64,000 nt of DNA. Source: Gemmobacter aquaticus. Lineage in GTDB: Bacteria; Pseudomonadota; Alphaproteobacteria; Rhodobacterales; Rhodobacteraceae. Below the pieces are notes generated by a model. The model saw only the letters and a list, made by a program, of their open reading frames with translations. It did not search any database and had not been told where the DNA came from. The stretch covers positions 186,001 through 250,000 of the forward strand of contig NZ_VOAK01000022.1 in NCBI RefSeq assembly GCF_007859075.1, given 5' to 3'. Shown here piece by piece: positions 33,657 to 42,607 of the stretch (positions are counted from its first letter, which is position 1; every line of letters starts with the position of its first letter). Made by a program: the position numbers and the translations under genes.

Positions 33657-34463
33657 TCAATAGCGGGACTGAAAGCCAGAGCTTGCGTTTTGCAGCAGCG
33701 AAACTGCTGTGCTGGTGGTCGTGACACCCTCGGCGATCTGGTTCTTGATAAGGTAGAGCTTGATCAGCTTCTCCACCTTTGCCGGGTCAGAGAACTGGCC
33801 GACCGAACCGCTTCCCAGCAACTGGCGCGATTTTCGCTGCAGCATGTCCACCTGCAGATCCACATCAAGCGCCCCGAAAGAGGACGAAAGGCCAAAAGCG
33901 GTCTGAAAGACCTCGATCAGCGCAGTCGACCCGATCACCGAATACCATTTGGTCCTTTCGCTACTGGTGCTCGTCGCCATGTTCGGCAGTTGCGACTCGG
34001 CAAAAAGTGCGGTCCGGTACGATGAATTGACATCACCAACAGCTTTTTCGAACGTCTGTTCACGATAGCGTTGCAGAATGCGGTCAGCGAAGCCCTCGTC
34101 TGTGGTTGCGGGTGTTCCGTCTGCGAAACCGAAGGCGTCGGTCAATTGCGCATAGCGCTTGTCCGACAGTTTGTTTGCAAGATCGGTGGCGGCATCGGTG
34201 CCTTCGGAGAGTACCTTTGTTATGAAGTAGGTCTTGCCCACGTCACCCTCCAGCCCAAAGGCGCGCAGGGCGACGCGCAGCAGGCGCTTGTCCTTTACCA
34301 GAGCTTCGGCCGTTGTTGCGCCCTGAATGCGGGACCGGAAGTAAGTCTCGTCTCGACTGACTTGCGGGTCTTTCGCAAGAACCGCCATCTGCCGATCTTG
34401 CGTGCGCTTCAGGAAGGTCCACCCGGAGTAGCCTGAAAGTGGAAGGGAAACGCTGTAGGTCAT
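33657..34463 (-). CDS. DUF1217-family flagellar locus protein
   Basis: 268 residues, no signal peptide, largely helical. It belongs to the DUF1217 family found in alphaproteobacterial flagellar gene clusters: MTYSVSLPLSGYSGWTFLKRTQDRQ, DETYFRSRIQGATTAEALVKDKRLLRVALRAFGLE and YREQTFEKAVGDVNSSYR. The biochemical role is unknown. Overlaps flbT by four bases and is the last gene of the leftward flagellin unit. Confidence 0.82.
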   Translation of the reverse strand: MTYSVSLPLSGYSGWTFLKRTQDRQMAVLAKDPQVSRDETYFRSRIQGATTAEALVKDKRLLRVALRAFGLEGDVGKTYFITKVLSEGTDAATDLANKLSDKRYAQLTDAFGFADGTPATTDEGFADRILQRYREQTFEKAVGDVNSSYRTALFAESQLPNMATSTSSERTKWYSVIGSTALIEVFQTAFGLSSSFGALDVDLQVDMLQRKSRQLLGSGSVGQFSDPAKVEKLIKLYLIKNQIAEGVTTTSTAVSLLQNASSGFQSRY

Positions 34464-34864
34464 GTCGGATGCGCAGCCATCAGGCGTTCTTCACGCGGCA
34501 GCAGTCCGCGCAGCGATTTCAGCACCTGATAATGCTGGTCGTCGAGCACGGCCCTCGTGGCTTCGGCCAGACAGGCGCGGCTGTCGGAGTCGGTCAGAAC
34601 CTGGCTTAGTTGTTCGATGCCGCGCAGAAGTTGCAGCCGCGCTTCGGCAGGGACGGCATCTCCGGATAGAACAAGCTGTGCGATGTAGCAGACGCGCCGG
34701 ACCGGGGTATTGACCTCTTCCGGGTGGATCGCATCACGCAGGCGCAGGATGTTGGCATTGGGACTTTTGATCGACAGGCGCGACCGCCTCTCGCCGTTCT
34801 CGATCACCGCGCCATTGATCAGGACACGCTCATGTGGCCCGAGTTTGAGAACGAGGCCCGTCAT
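34460..34864 (-). CDS. flbT: Flagellar biosynthesis repressor FlbT
   Basis: 134 residues. FlbT proteins bind the 5' leader of flagellin mRNA and limit its translation until the hook is complete. Typical sequence: LVLKLGPHERVLINGAVIENGERRSRLSIKSPNANILRLRDAI and the RRVCYIAQLVLSGD segment. Start overlaps the flaF stop by four bases; together with FlaF it sits directly downstream of the flagellin gene it is expected to control. Confidence 0.92.
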   Translation of the reverse strand: MTGLVLKLGPHERVLINGAVIENGERRSRLSIKSPNANILRLRDAIHPEEVNTPVRRVCYIAQLVLSGDAVPAEARLQLLRGIEQLSQVLTDSDSRACLAEATRAVLDDQHYQVLKSLRGLLPREERLMAAHPT

Positions 34865-35238
34865 TGCCTTGCCCCCTCACCACGCAGGCCGCGCATGATG
34901 GCCGTGTTGATGTCGATCAGCGCCGAGAGGTCGGCTGCGCCCTTCAAGGCCTTGTGGCTGTGCAGGCGCGTGAACTCGCCGAGGTAAGTAAGACGCGCCC
35001 GCAACTCGCTTGGCAGGCCATTTCCCGGGCGCGAGACATCTGCCGACAAGACCCGCCAGAGACGCATGTTGTCATGCACGGCGCGAGCGAAGCCCGGCAT
35101 GTCATCTGCAGGCGCGGCATTCGCCTGTTTCATCTGGCGCGTCACGCGGGCAAACACCTCGTATTCGACCTGGCGCGCGGACCGTTCGCGAGATGTCGCC
35201 CCGTCATAGGCGGCGCGCGCGGAAAGGTTCGTGGTCAT
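34861..35238 (-). CDS. flaF: Flagellar biosynthesis regulator FlaF
   Basis: 125 residues, helical. FlaF is needed for flagellin translation or secretion and acts opposite to FlbT in Caulobacter. Recognisable by ARQVEYEVFARVTRQMK, FARAVHDNMRLWRVLSADVS and LRARLTYLGEFTRLHSHKAL. It lies 70 bases downstream of the flagellin gene on the same strand. Confidence 0.92.
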   Translation of the reverse strand: MTTNLSARAAYDGATSRERSARQVEYEVFARVTRQMKQANAAPADDMPGFARAVHDNMRLWRVLSADVSRPGNGLPSELRARLTYLGEFTRLHSHKALKGAADLSALIDINTAIMRGLRGEGARQ

Positions 35239-35308
35239 GGGTCAGTCCCCTGAAAGCTGAGGTTCGTGGGGTGCCCGTGGCGCGCGATCACGCCACGGGC
35301 CAGCGTGC

Positions 35309-36589
35309 TCAGCGGAACAGCGACATGATGTTCTGCGGCGCCTGGTTGGCGATCGACAGAGCCTGAACACCCAACTGTTGCTGGGTCTGCAGGGCCTGCA
35401 GCCGTGCCGATGCCTCTTCCATGTCGGCATCGACCATGGAACCAATGCCGGTGGTCAGCGCATCCGACATCTTCGAGACAAAGTCCGATTGGGTCTCAAG
35501 CCGCGTCTCGACCGAACCGAAGGCCGAGGAGGCATCGGTCGCCGCCTGGATCATCGTCTCGACCGAGGCGAGCGCCGCCGCAGCACCCGCGTCACTCGTC
35601 ACGTTCATCGTCTCAAGCCCTGACAATGCGCCGGCGCCACGGGTTGCCGTGAATTCAACCCCATGATTCGTCTCGTTCGACAGATTGGTCACGGTCAGTT
35701 CCCCTGCCGTTCCAATATCCAGCGAGAACTTCGACGAATCGAGCCCGTTGGAGGTCAGCGAGTTCTTGAGCCCCGCCAGGATCGCATCTTCGGTGTCGCC
35801 AGCCTTCACCGAGTAGGTGCCCTCGACCGTGCCAATGCGCAGACGCATGGTATCGCCTTCGATCAGGCCGGTGTTCAGCGCCGGATCGGCTGCCGCATCG
35901 GTGCTGGCAAGCGCCGTGCCACCTCCCTGAAGGGCCAGACCTGTCAGGGTGATCGCATCGTTCGCGCCACCCGATGCCGTCAGCGCGAGGGCGCCGATGC
36001 TGGGGTTCGCACCATCCAGCGTTGCGCCAATAGTGCCCGTCAGCGTGACGCCCTGTTCGGTTGAAAGGTTCTGTGCATCGACACCGATATAGCTCGCCGT
36101 CACCGTGCCATCGCTGTCGCGATCCAGCGAGGCAAGCACGTTCACCCCGGTTTCACCGTTGACGTTGGTATTGGCTGTGGTGCCGTTCACCAGATTGAGG
36201 CCGTTGTATTGCGCCGCGCCGACGACCGACTTGATCTGCTTGGTCATCGATTCGATTTCGGTCTGCAGCTTGGCGCGGTCGACGTTCTGCTCTTGTGCCG
36301 AGATGATGGTCTTCTTCATGTTCGTCAGCAGCGAGGTCACCGACTCGGATGCCTGACGGGCCACCGACACGGTCGATGAGCCAAGATCGAGGCTGTCTCC
36401 GATCGCGTCAAAGCCTTGAACATCCGATTCCATGACCTTGGAGATCGCCCAGACGGCGGCGTTGTCCTTGGCAGTGGCCACGGTCTTTCCAGTGGAGATT
36501 TCGCTCTGGACCTTGTTCAGGCCGCTGTTGATGCCCTTCAGCGTTTGCAGGGCGACCATCGCGCTGGTGTTGGTGAGAATGGACGACAT
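35309..36589 (-). CDS. fliC: Flagellin
   Basis: Filament subunit, 426 residues, preceded by GAAAGGAAC. The conserved N-terminal D0/D1 helices (MSSILTNTSAMVALQTLKGINSGL... to QYNGLNLVNG, about 1-125) and C-terminal D1/D0 helices (from about 330, GSVETRLETQSDFVSKM to SIANQAPQNIMSLFR) flank a variable region rich in Gly, Thr and Asn (about 126-325). The motif QYNGLNLVNG is normal for alphaproteobacterial flagellins. It is the only flagellin gene in the window. Confidence 0.95.
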   Translation of the reverse strand: MSSILTNTSAMVALQTLKGINSGLNKVQSEISTGKTVATAKDNAAVWAISKVMESDVQGFDAIGDSLDLGSSTVSVARQASESVTSLLTNMKKTIISAQEQNVDRAKLQTEIESMTKQIKSVVGAAQYNGLNLVNGTTANTNVNGETGVNVLASLDRDSDGTVTASYIGVDAQNLSTEQGVTLTGTIGATLDGANPSIGALALTASGGANDAITLTGLALQGGGTALASTDAAADPALNTGLIEGDTMRLRIGTVEGTYSVKAGDTEDAILAGLKNSLTSNGLDSSKFSLDIGTAGELTVTNLSNETNHGVEFTATRGAGALSGLETMNVTSDAGAAAALASVETMIQAATDASSAFGSVETRLETQSDFVSKMSDALTTGIGSMVDADMEEASARLQALQTQQQLGVQALSIANQAPQNIMSLFR

Positions 36590-36791
36590 TTCATGTTCCT
36601 TTCAATGCGCCGAGGGCATGCCTGCGGCGATCTCTGCCTTGTGGCTGTTGCGGCTTTCTCGCCCTGCGGAGCGTCTGTTCGGTTCCGCGCCAACCCGGTC
36701 GGGATGCCCTTCGATTGATGCCCGCCAACCGCTAACAGATCGCTAAGGCACAAGCGGCAGCGCCATCCAGATGCGTGGCATTTGAGACAGA

Positions 36792-37124
36792 TCAGAAACG
36801 CTTTGCGAGGATCTGACCTTGCGCCATCGTGGCGCCCAGTCTGCCGCGGCGATCATAGAAACTCTGCCCCGCCAGAACGCGCTCGATCTCGGCCAGGCGA
36901 CGCTTGGCGCTGCGCAATCCGCGTCCGCTTGCCTGCAGCAACGGGCGTATGTCTTCCGCGCGCGAGGCAAGCCTGCGTCGATCCGCCGTTGTCAGGGTTG
37001 CGGTGGGGGTCACTTCTGCCAGCCGGGCTTCGATGGTTTCCAGCCTTGTCAGGTCACCGGTCAGCAGCGCCTTGTGCAGATCATCAAGCAGCCCTGCGAT
37101 TGCGCGCGCGCCGTCAGTTTTCAT
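36792..37124 (-). CDS. FlgN-like small flagellar locus protein
   Basis: 110 residues, basic and predicted almost wholly helical: DLTRLETIEARLAEV, LLQASGRGLRSAKRRLAEIERVLAGQSFYDRRGRLG. Size, helical character and position upstream of flagellin fit a FlgN-type export chaperone for hook-filament junction proteins, but no decisive motif is visible. Its start overlaps the end of the rod-binding gene by 11 bases. The 200 bases between it and flagellin would contain the flagellin promoter; I found no convincing sigma-28 or sigma-54 boxes there. Confidence 0.65.
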   Translation of the reverse strand: MKTDGARAIAGLLDDLHKALLTGDLTRLETIEARLAEVTPTATLTTADRRRLASRAEDIRPLLQASGRGLRSAKRRLAEIERVLAGQSFYDRRGRLGATMAQGQILAKRF

Positions 37125-37407
37125 TGCCCTCTGCCCCCTTCATCGCCTCGAAAATTGACTCTGCAAGACCCAGGCCGCCGTGCTGGGCGATAGCGTTCGC
37201 CTGTTCGCGCCGCAGGAACGATGCGAACTGCTCTTCCCCGATCCCGCCGGTCATCGCGCCCTGCGCCTCGGCGACGCCGGCATGGGCCAGCATCTCGGCG
37301 AGAAATGCCGCCTCCAGCTCTTGCGCCTTGTGACGCATCCGGGATTCGCGCTGGTCGGCTGTGGCCTGTGTGGTCGTGGGGGCCGGAAGGCTGGTCGGGA
37401 TCATCAT
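37114..37407 (-). CDS. Rod-binding protein (FlgJ N-terminal domain type)
   Basis: 97 residues from the ATG at 37407, which has GGAG six bases upstream; a much longer open frame (to 37665) overlaps fliK and lacks support. It contains the rod-binding domain of FlgJ (MRHKAQELEAAFLAEMLAHAG, EEQFASFLRREQANAIAQHGGLGLAESIFEAM) without the peptidoglycan hydrolase half, as is usual in alphaproteobacteria. Expected to act as a periplasmic scaffold for rod assembly. Divergent from fliK. Confidence 0.82.
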   Translation of the reverse strand: MMIPTSLPAPTTTQATADQRESRMRHKAQELEAAFLAEMLAHAGVAEAQGAMTGGIGEEQFASFLRREQANAIAQHGGLGLAESIFEAMKGAEGNEN

Positions 37408-37502
37408 CTGCGTCTCCATGGCTGATTTCGGCAGTCTGGCTGCAGGTGGGTAAACACTCGGTAACTCATTCATCCGAGACTGCCGGTATCGCTGACCGGA
37501 GC

Positions 37503-38654
37503 ATGCCGCCGATGATTCCCGCCCTTGATGCCATGGCCGCCATCTTGCCCAAGCCTGTAGCCGCGCCTGCCCTGTTGGGCGATGGCACCTTTGCGGCACT
37601 TCTGCCGCTTGAGGGCGAGGCGGTTGAAGAGGATGAGGCGACCGAACCTCTATCTGCCGAGACATGCCCGCCGCTGGTCGCAGCGCAGATCCTGCTTATG
37701 CCGCCGCCAGCCCAGTTGCCCGATTCCGGTGACGCGATGATGGCAGAGGTACCGGGCAAGCCCGGTACAATGCCGGGTGCGCCGTCTGTGTCCCTGACTT
37801 CTGCCGTGCCTGGGGCTACAGCGGCCGAGCCGGAACTGGTCGGGATCGCCGCTGATCCACACTCATCAGAAAAGGTAGCTATACCTGATTCTGCCCTCAA
37901 TACGCCGAAAGATGCCTTGGCCGAGGTCCGCGCCCGGCACCTGCCCCCGCAGACCGCAGAGCGCGCCGAGTCCGCCGGGCGCATATTGTTTGAGGGTCGG
38001 CATCTGGCGTTCATGCCGCAAGAATCGGGTGCGGCGCTTGCCGGTGGGGGTGCTGCACGCTCTGACGGATCGGTTGAGACGGCAGAAAGCTCCGAGGTCG
38101 CGTCCTTCGGGATGCCCGATGATGCCAGGCCTGCCCCGACCGAAGCGTCGGCGCCATCGAGCGGTGCCATTCTTGCGGTGCGGGCTGAAGGGGTCGACCG
38201 ATCCGCGCCACCGCCCGTTGCCTCGCAGATCCGGCGCGCTGTGCAATCTGCACTGCCCGCTCCCGTCGTAACCCATTCCCTCGATGTCGCGTCGGGGCAG
38301 GTAACGGACCGGCAGATCGAACTTCGCCTTGATCCGGCGGAACTGGGCGCGGTCTCCATCGTTCTTCAGGGCAACGAAGATTCGCTGGTCGTGCGAATCA
38401 CGGCCGAGCGGCCCGATACGCTTGATCTGATGCGCCGCAATTCGGATCAGTTGCTGGCAGAGTTGCGCGCGGCCGGAATCGGCGATGCGCAGATGAGCTT
38501 TGATATGGGGCGTGACCCGTCCCACACGAACCGGTCTGCTGCGGAAGCTGCGATTATGGATGCACTGGAAGAGATGCCTCCGGGCCCGGTGACATCGACG
38601 TTGCAATCGGCGCCGATCCCGGCAGGCGACACGGGCCTATGCATCCGAGTTTGA
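37503..38654 (+). CDS. fliK: Flagellar hook-length control protein FliK
   Basis: About 383 residues. The long N-terminal part is low-complexity, rich in Ala, Pro, Glu and Ser, as expected for the molecular ruler. The conserved C-terminal domain is at about 250-345: RQIELRLDPAELGAVSIVLQGNEDSLVVRITAERPDTLDLMRRNSDQLLAELRAAG. The start is uncertain: ATG at 37503 or the in-frame ATG at 37512, which is better spaced from GGAG. It is followed by flgD after 11 bases. Confidence 0.85.
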   Translation: MPPMIPALDAMAAILPKPVAAPALLGDGTFAALLPLEGEAVEEDEATEPLSAETCPPLVAAQILLMPPPAQLPDSGDAMMAEVPGKPGTMPGAPSVSLTSAVPGATAAEPELVGIAADPHSSEKVAIPDSALNTPKDALAEVRARHLPPQTAERAESAGRILFEGRHLAFMPQESGAALAGGGAARSDGSVETAESSEVASFGMPDDARPAPTEASAPSSGAILAVRAEGVDRSAPPPVASQIRRAVQSALPAPVVTHSLDVASGQVTDRQIELRLDPAELGAVSIVLQGNEDSLVVRITAERPDTLDLMRRNSDQLLAELRAAGIGDAQMSFDMGRDPSHTNRSAAEAAIMDALEEMPPGPVTSTLQSAPIPAGDTGLCIRV

Positions 38655-38665
38655 AGGGACAGCAC

Positions 38666-39319
38666 ATGCAGATCAGCAGCGCATCCAGCGCCACCCAGAC
38701 CACCGCCAGCGGCACCACCGGCTCCAGTTCACTGACGTCGGATTTCCAGACCTTCCTGCGCCTGATGACCACGCAGATGCAGGAACAGGATCCCCTGTCG
38801 CCGATGGACAGCACACAGTTCCTGTCGCAACTCGCCAGCTTCTCTGCGGTCGAGCAGCAGACTCTGACCAACAGCCAACTCTCGGCACTGAACATGCAGA
38901 TCGGCGCACTTGGCCTTGCGCAGGCGGCGTCCTGGGTCGGAAGCGAGGCGCGCGCGGTGATGCCGGCGCTTGTCGAAGGGGGAACGCCGATTCCGATCCT
39001 GCCGCAGATCGCAGATGGGGCGGACCGGGCTGTCCTTGTCGTCACGGACGAGGATGGAATGGTGGTCAACCGGATTGACCTGCCCGTTGACGCCGAGAGC
39101 TATCACTGGACCCCGTCCGACATGACTGGGGGCGCCCTGCCGGACGGGCTTTATGATCTGACCGTCGAGAACTATCGCGACGGCACGCAACTCGACACGA
39201 CCGCGGTTCAGCTTTACGGCCAGATCACCGAAGTGCAGGGTCTGGCGGGCGATCTGACGGTCATCTTTGATGGCGGACGCGAGGTGCCGATGGCCGAAGT
39301 TTCGGCAATTCGGGCCTGA
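38666..39319 (+). CDS. flgD: Flagellar hook assembly protein FlgD
   Basis: Hook-cap protein, 217 residues from the ATG at 38666 (AAGGGAC upstream). The N-terminal FlgD domain is clear: SDFQTFLRLMTTQMQEQDPLSPMDSTQFLSQLASFSAVEQQT. The C-terminal part has the Ig-like and Tudor-like region (VVNRIDLPVDAESYHWTPSDMTGGALPDGLYDL). No flgE follows. End of the second flagellar block. Confidence 0.94.
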   Translation: MQISSASSATQTTASGTTGSSSLTSDFQTFLRLMTTQMQEQDPLSPMDSTQFLSQLASFSAVEQQTLTNSQLSALNMQIGALGLAQAASWVGSEARAVMPALVEGGTPIPILPQIADGADRAVLVVTDEDGMVVNRIDLPVDAESYHWTPSDMTGGALPDGLYDLTVENYRDGTQLDTTAVQLYGQITEVQGLAGDLTVIFDGGREVPMAEVSAIRA

Positions 39320-39379
39320 CCTATCGGGTGTCGCATTCACGCTTGCCCGGTCGGGGGGCCGCAACTAACGTCTGCCGCC

Positions 39380-40246
39380 ATGACGATCTGCCGCGCCTCC
39401 CTTCTCCGTTCCCGTCCGCGTTCCGCCATGGGCAACGCGAACGAGGAACAGGCGCATGCAAGCCAGCCGGATCCTGCGTTGGTGCGGGAACTGTCTGCCG
39501 CGCTGTCCCTTCCGCTCAGGGATTGGAGGCCGCTGGCGGGGGGGCGGTCCAACCGGGTCTGGCGGTCGGACGATGTGGTGCTGAAGCAGGTGCTTCCTGA
39601 TACCGGGACGCCGCTCTTCCCGAACGACCCGAGGGCTGAGGTTGCGGCGCTTCGTGCCCTGTCGCCACTGTTGGTGCCGCAGCTTCTGGCCGAGGGGGCG
39701 GGTTGGTTTGCCTATGCGCATGTCCCCGGACGGGCGTGGACCAATGACCCAGGCCCCGTCGCACGCCTGCTGGCAGAGGTCCATGCGACCCCCGCGCCCA
39801 AAGGCATGCGGCTTCTTCCGATGGGTGGGCAAGCCATCGCCGAACAGGCGCGGGGCTTTGGCGCGACCGGCCTGCCGGAATGCCCGGTGATCGACGATCC
39901 CGGCCCGACATGCCGGGCGCTGGTGCATGGCGATCCGGTGCCAGCAAACATCGTCGTCGCGGCTGAGGGGCTGCGGCTGATCGACTGGCAATGCCCCGGC
40001 CTGGGCGATCCGGTCGACGATCTGGCGCTGTTTCTGTCGCCTGCGATGCAGGTCCTCTATCGCGGCCGGCCCTTGACGGCAGAAGAGGGCGCGGCTTTCC
40101 TTGACGCCTATCCGAACCGCACGACCGTTGAACGCTACCTGCGACTGGCGCCCCTGCTGGGTTGGCGCATCGCCGCGCATTGCGCATTGCGCGCGGCACG
40201 CGGTGACCAAGGATACGCCGAGGCGCTACGGCTGCAACTCGCCTAG
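39380..40246 (+). CDS. Aminoglycoside/choline kinase-like phosphotransferase
   Basis: Up to 288 residues; an ATG at 39428 is an alternative start and neither has a good ribosome site. Protein-kinase-like fold of the APH/choline kinase family. N-lobe LAGGRSNRVWRSDDVVLKQVLP, catalytic loop CRALVHGDPVPANIVV (His, Asp and Asn present) and metal-binding LIDWQCPGLGDPVDDLALFL. The substrate is unknown; choline- or thiamine-kinase-like activity is possible. Its stop overlaps that of ubiB in the shared palindrome CTAG. Confidence 0.8.
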   Translation: MTICRASLLRSRPRSAMGNANEEQAHASQPDPALVRELSAALSLPLRDWRPLAGGRSNRVWRSDDVVLKQVLPDTGTPLFPNDPRAEVAALRALSPLLVPQLLAEGAGWFAYAHVPGRAWTNDPGPVARLLAEVHATPAPKGMRLLPMGGQAIAEQARGFGATGLPECPVIDDPGPTCRALVHGDPVPANIVVAAEGLRLIDWQCPGLGDPVDDLALFLSPAMQVLYRGRPLTAEEGAAFLDAYPNRTTVERYLRLAPLLGWRIAAHCALRAARGDQGYAEALRLQLA

Positions 40247-41766
40247 AGCAGCGCGCCGATCAACACGCCGCAGCCGACCAATGCGCCCCCGCCGATCATC
40301 CACCAGACCGGATGGGGTTTCTGCTGCGGTGCGGGCGTGGTGGTCGTCTGCCGGATCAGTCGCGCTTCGACCATCCCGGGCAGGCGGGGGCCAAACCGGC
40401 CCAGAACCTGCGCTGTCAGCACAAGATCCCGCAACAGGGCCCGAGGCCCGATATTGGTCTTGATGTAGTCCTCGACCACCGGGCGCGCGACCTGCCAGAT
40501 GTTGATATGTGGGTCGAGACTGCGTGCGACCCCTTCGACCACGACCATGGTGCGCTGCAGAAGGATCAGCTCGGTCCGGGTCTCCATCCCGAATTTCTCG
40601 GTCACTTCGAAGAGGTAGGACAGCAGTCGCGCCATCGAGATGCGGCTGGCCTCCATACCGAAGATCGGCTCGCCAACCACCCGCAACGCGCGAGCGAATT
40701 CGTCGATGTCGCGGTCGGCAGGTACATAGCCGGCCTCGAAATGCACCTCGGCCACCCGGCGATAGTCCTTGCGGATGAAGCCAAACAGGATCTCGGCATA
40801 GACGCGGCGGGTATAGACGTCGAGCCGCCCCATGATGCCAAAGTCATAGGCAACCAGCGCGCCATCAGCGGCAACTTTGAGGTTACCCTGATGCATATCT
40901 GCGTGGAAGTAGCCATCGCGCAGGGCGTGTTGCAGGAAAAGCTGCAGCACCCGCTGGCCAAGCGCCACCCGGTCATGTCCGGCCGCATCCAGTGCGGCAT
41001 TGTCGGCCAGCGCGATCCCCTCTGCCCAATCGATGGTCATTACCTGCCGCGAGGACAGCGCCCAGACCGGCTTTGGCACGCGAAGGCCCTCGTCCTGCGC
41101 GGTATTCGCGGCGAACTCGGCGGCGGCGGCGGCCTCAAGCCGCAGGTCCAGCTCGCCCATGACCACGCCCTCGAAGTGGCGGATCACCTCCATCGGGCGC
41201 AGCCGGCGCGAAGAGGGCGACAGCGTCTCGATCGCGCGGGCGGCGAAATAGAAGGCGTCGATGTCCTTGCGGAAGGCCCGCTCGATCCCCGGCCGCAGCA
41301 CCTTGACGGCGACTTCCTCATCCGTGGTGGCAAGTCGCGCCCGATGCACCTGTGCAATCGAGGCGGCCGCGACGGGCTCGGAAAACTCGCTGAACAGCTG
41401 ATCCACCGGCACCATCAACTCGGCCGCGATCGTGGCCTTGGCAACCTCAACCGGGAAAGGGGGCAGCTTGTCTTGCAGATACTTGAGCTGGTCCGCCATC
41501 TCCTCGCCCACGATATCGGGGCGGGTCGACAGGATCTGGCCGAATTTGATATAGGCGGGCCCAAGCGCCGTCAGCGCCCGCGTGATCGGGGGCAGCGCGG
41601 GGTCGCCCTTCAACCCCAGCCATTTGAACGGCCAGCCCAGAATGCGCGCAACCGCCCGCAGGCGGGGTGGCGCGTCCATGGCCGCCAGCACCTGATTGAT
41701 CGCACCGGTGCGCTCCATCGTGGCCAGAGTCCGGACCAGACGGATGATGTTGTGCGGCCCCCGCAT
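40243..41766 (-). CDS. ubiB: Ubiquinone biosynthesis ATPase-like kinase UbiB
   Basis: Atypical kinase of the ABC1/ADCK/UbiB family needed for ubiquinone synthesis, 507 residues. The family KxGQ helix is visible (AYIKFGQILSTRPDIVGEEMADQLKYLQDKLPPF, about 111-144). Further family elements are the Ala-rich loop VAAASIAQVHRARL, catalytic region GYFHADMHQGNLKV and metal-binding YDFGIMGRL. A C-terminal hydrophobic pair (WWMIGGGALVGCGVLIGALL) anchors it to the membrane. Start overlaps the ubiE stop by one base. Confidence 0.95.
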   Translation of the reverse strand: MRGPHNIIRLVRTLATMERTGAINQVLAAMDAPPRLRAVARILGWPFKWLGLKGDPALPPITRALTALGPAYIKFGQILSTRPDIVGEEMADQLKYLQDKLPPFPVEVAKATIAAELMVPVDQLFSEFSEPVAAASIAQVHRARLATTDEEVAVKVLRPGIERAFRKDIDAFYFAARAIETLSPSSRRLRPMEVIRHFEGVVMGELDLRLEAAAAAEFAANTAQDEGLRVPKPVWALSSRQVMTIDWAEGIALADNAALDAAGHDRVALGQRVLQLFLQHALRDGYFHADMHQGNLKVAADGALVAYDFGIMGRLDVYTRRVYAEILFGFIRKDYRRVAEVHFEAGYVPADRDIDEFARALRVVGEPIFGMEASRISMARLLSYLFEVTEKFGMETRTELILLQRTMVVVEGVARSLDPHINIWQVARPVVEDYIKTNIGPRALLRDLVLTAQVLGRFGPRLPGMVEARLIRQTTTTPAPQQKPHPVWWMIGGGALVGCGVLIGALL

Positions 41767-42515
41767 CAGATCTTCCAGCCCGAATGCAGCGCCGCGATGC
41801 CCATCGACAGGTTGCGATACTTGGCCTGCTGGAACCCGGCCTGACGGATCATGCCAAGAAACGTCTCCTGATCGGGAAACTTGCGGATGCTTTCGACCAG
41901 ATACTGATAGCTGTCGCGGTCGCCCGCAATGATCTGGCCCATGACCGGGATCACATTGAAACTGTAAAGGTCATAAGCCTTTTGCATCAGGTCGTTCGGC
42001 AACTGGCTGAATTCCAGCACCATAAGCCGCCCGCCCGGGCGCAACACGCGATAGGCCTCGTTCAGCGCGTCCTGAACGCGGGTCACGTTCCGGATTCCGA
42101 AGCTGATGGTGTAGACGTCGAAACTGTTGGCGGGGAAGGGCAGGGCCATGGCATCGCCCACGACCCAGTCGAGATGTTCTGCCATGCGATCGGCCTCGGC
42201 GCGCTGGCGCCCCTCGACCAGCATCGATTCCGTCATATCGAGCACCGTGGCATGGGCACCCGGCGCGCGTTTGAGATAGCGGAAGGAAACGTCACCGGTG
42301 CCGCCTGCCACATCAAGGAGTTTCGTTCCCGGCCGCGGGGCCAGCCAGTCCATCATCGCATCCTTCCAGATGCGGTGGATGCCCACGCTCATCACATCGT
42401 TCATGATGTCGTATTTGCTGGCGACGCGGGTGAAGACGCCGTGCACCATTCCGGCCTTTTCGGTCTCGTTCACGGTCTGAAAGCCGAAATGCGTGGTTTT
42501 ATGTTCGTCAGTCAT
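41766..42515 (-). CDS. ubiE: Ubiquinone/menaquinone methyltransferase UbiE
   Basis: SAM-dependent C-methyltransferase of ubiquinone synthesis, 249 residues from the ATG at 42515 ([15 protein letters not shown]); two upstream in-frame ATGs at 42521 and 42524 would add three residues at most. Motifs: [29 protein letters not shown] loop [49 protein letters not shown] and [16 protein letters not shown]. Divergent from mutM; cotranscribed with ubiB. Confidence 0.95.
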   Translation of the reverse strand: MTDEHKTTHFGFQTVNETEKAGMVHGVFTRVASKYDIMNDVMSVGIHRIWKDAMMDWLAPRPGTKLLDVAGGTGDVSFRYLKRAPGAHATVLDMTESMLVEGRQRAEADRMAEHLDWVVGDAMALPFPANSFDVYTISFGIRNVTRVQDALNEAYRVLRPGGRLMVLEFSQLPNDLMQKAYDLYSFNVIPVMGQIIAGDRDSYQYLVESIRKFPDQETFLGMIRQAGFQQAKYRNLSMGIAALHSGWKI

Positions 42516-42607
42516 TGGCATCATCCGGGTCTTGCCCTTCCGGGCGTTGCACCTCTTATAGGGCGCAAAGCGGGCGCTGCAATGCGCCGATCTGTCCGGA
42601 GGACGCG

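Noticed and set aside
36590-36791. Sigma-28 or sigma-54 promoter in front of the flagellin gene
   Set aside because: I looked for TGGCAC-N5-TTGC and for TAAA-N15-GCCGATAA type boxes on the minus strand; only poor partial matches were seen.
37408-37665. N-terminal extension of the rod-binding protein
   Set aside because: It overlaps the divergent fliK coding region and lacks a ribosome site; the ATG at 37407 has GGAG.
40312-41844. A 510-residue open frame opposite ubiB
   Set aside because: Antisense shadow of a clearly conserved gene; composition is unlike a protein and no ribosome site is present.
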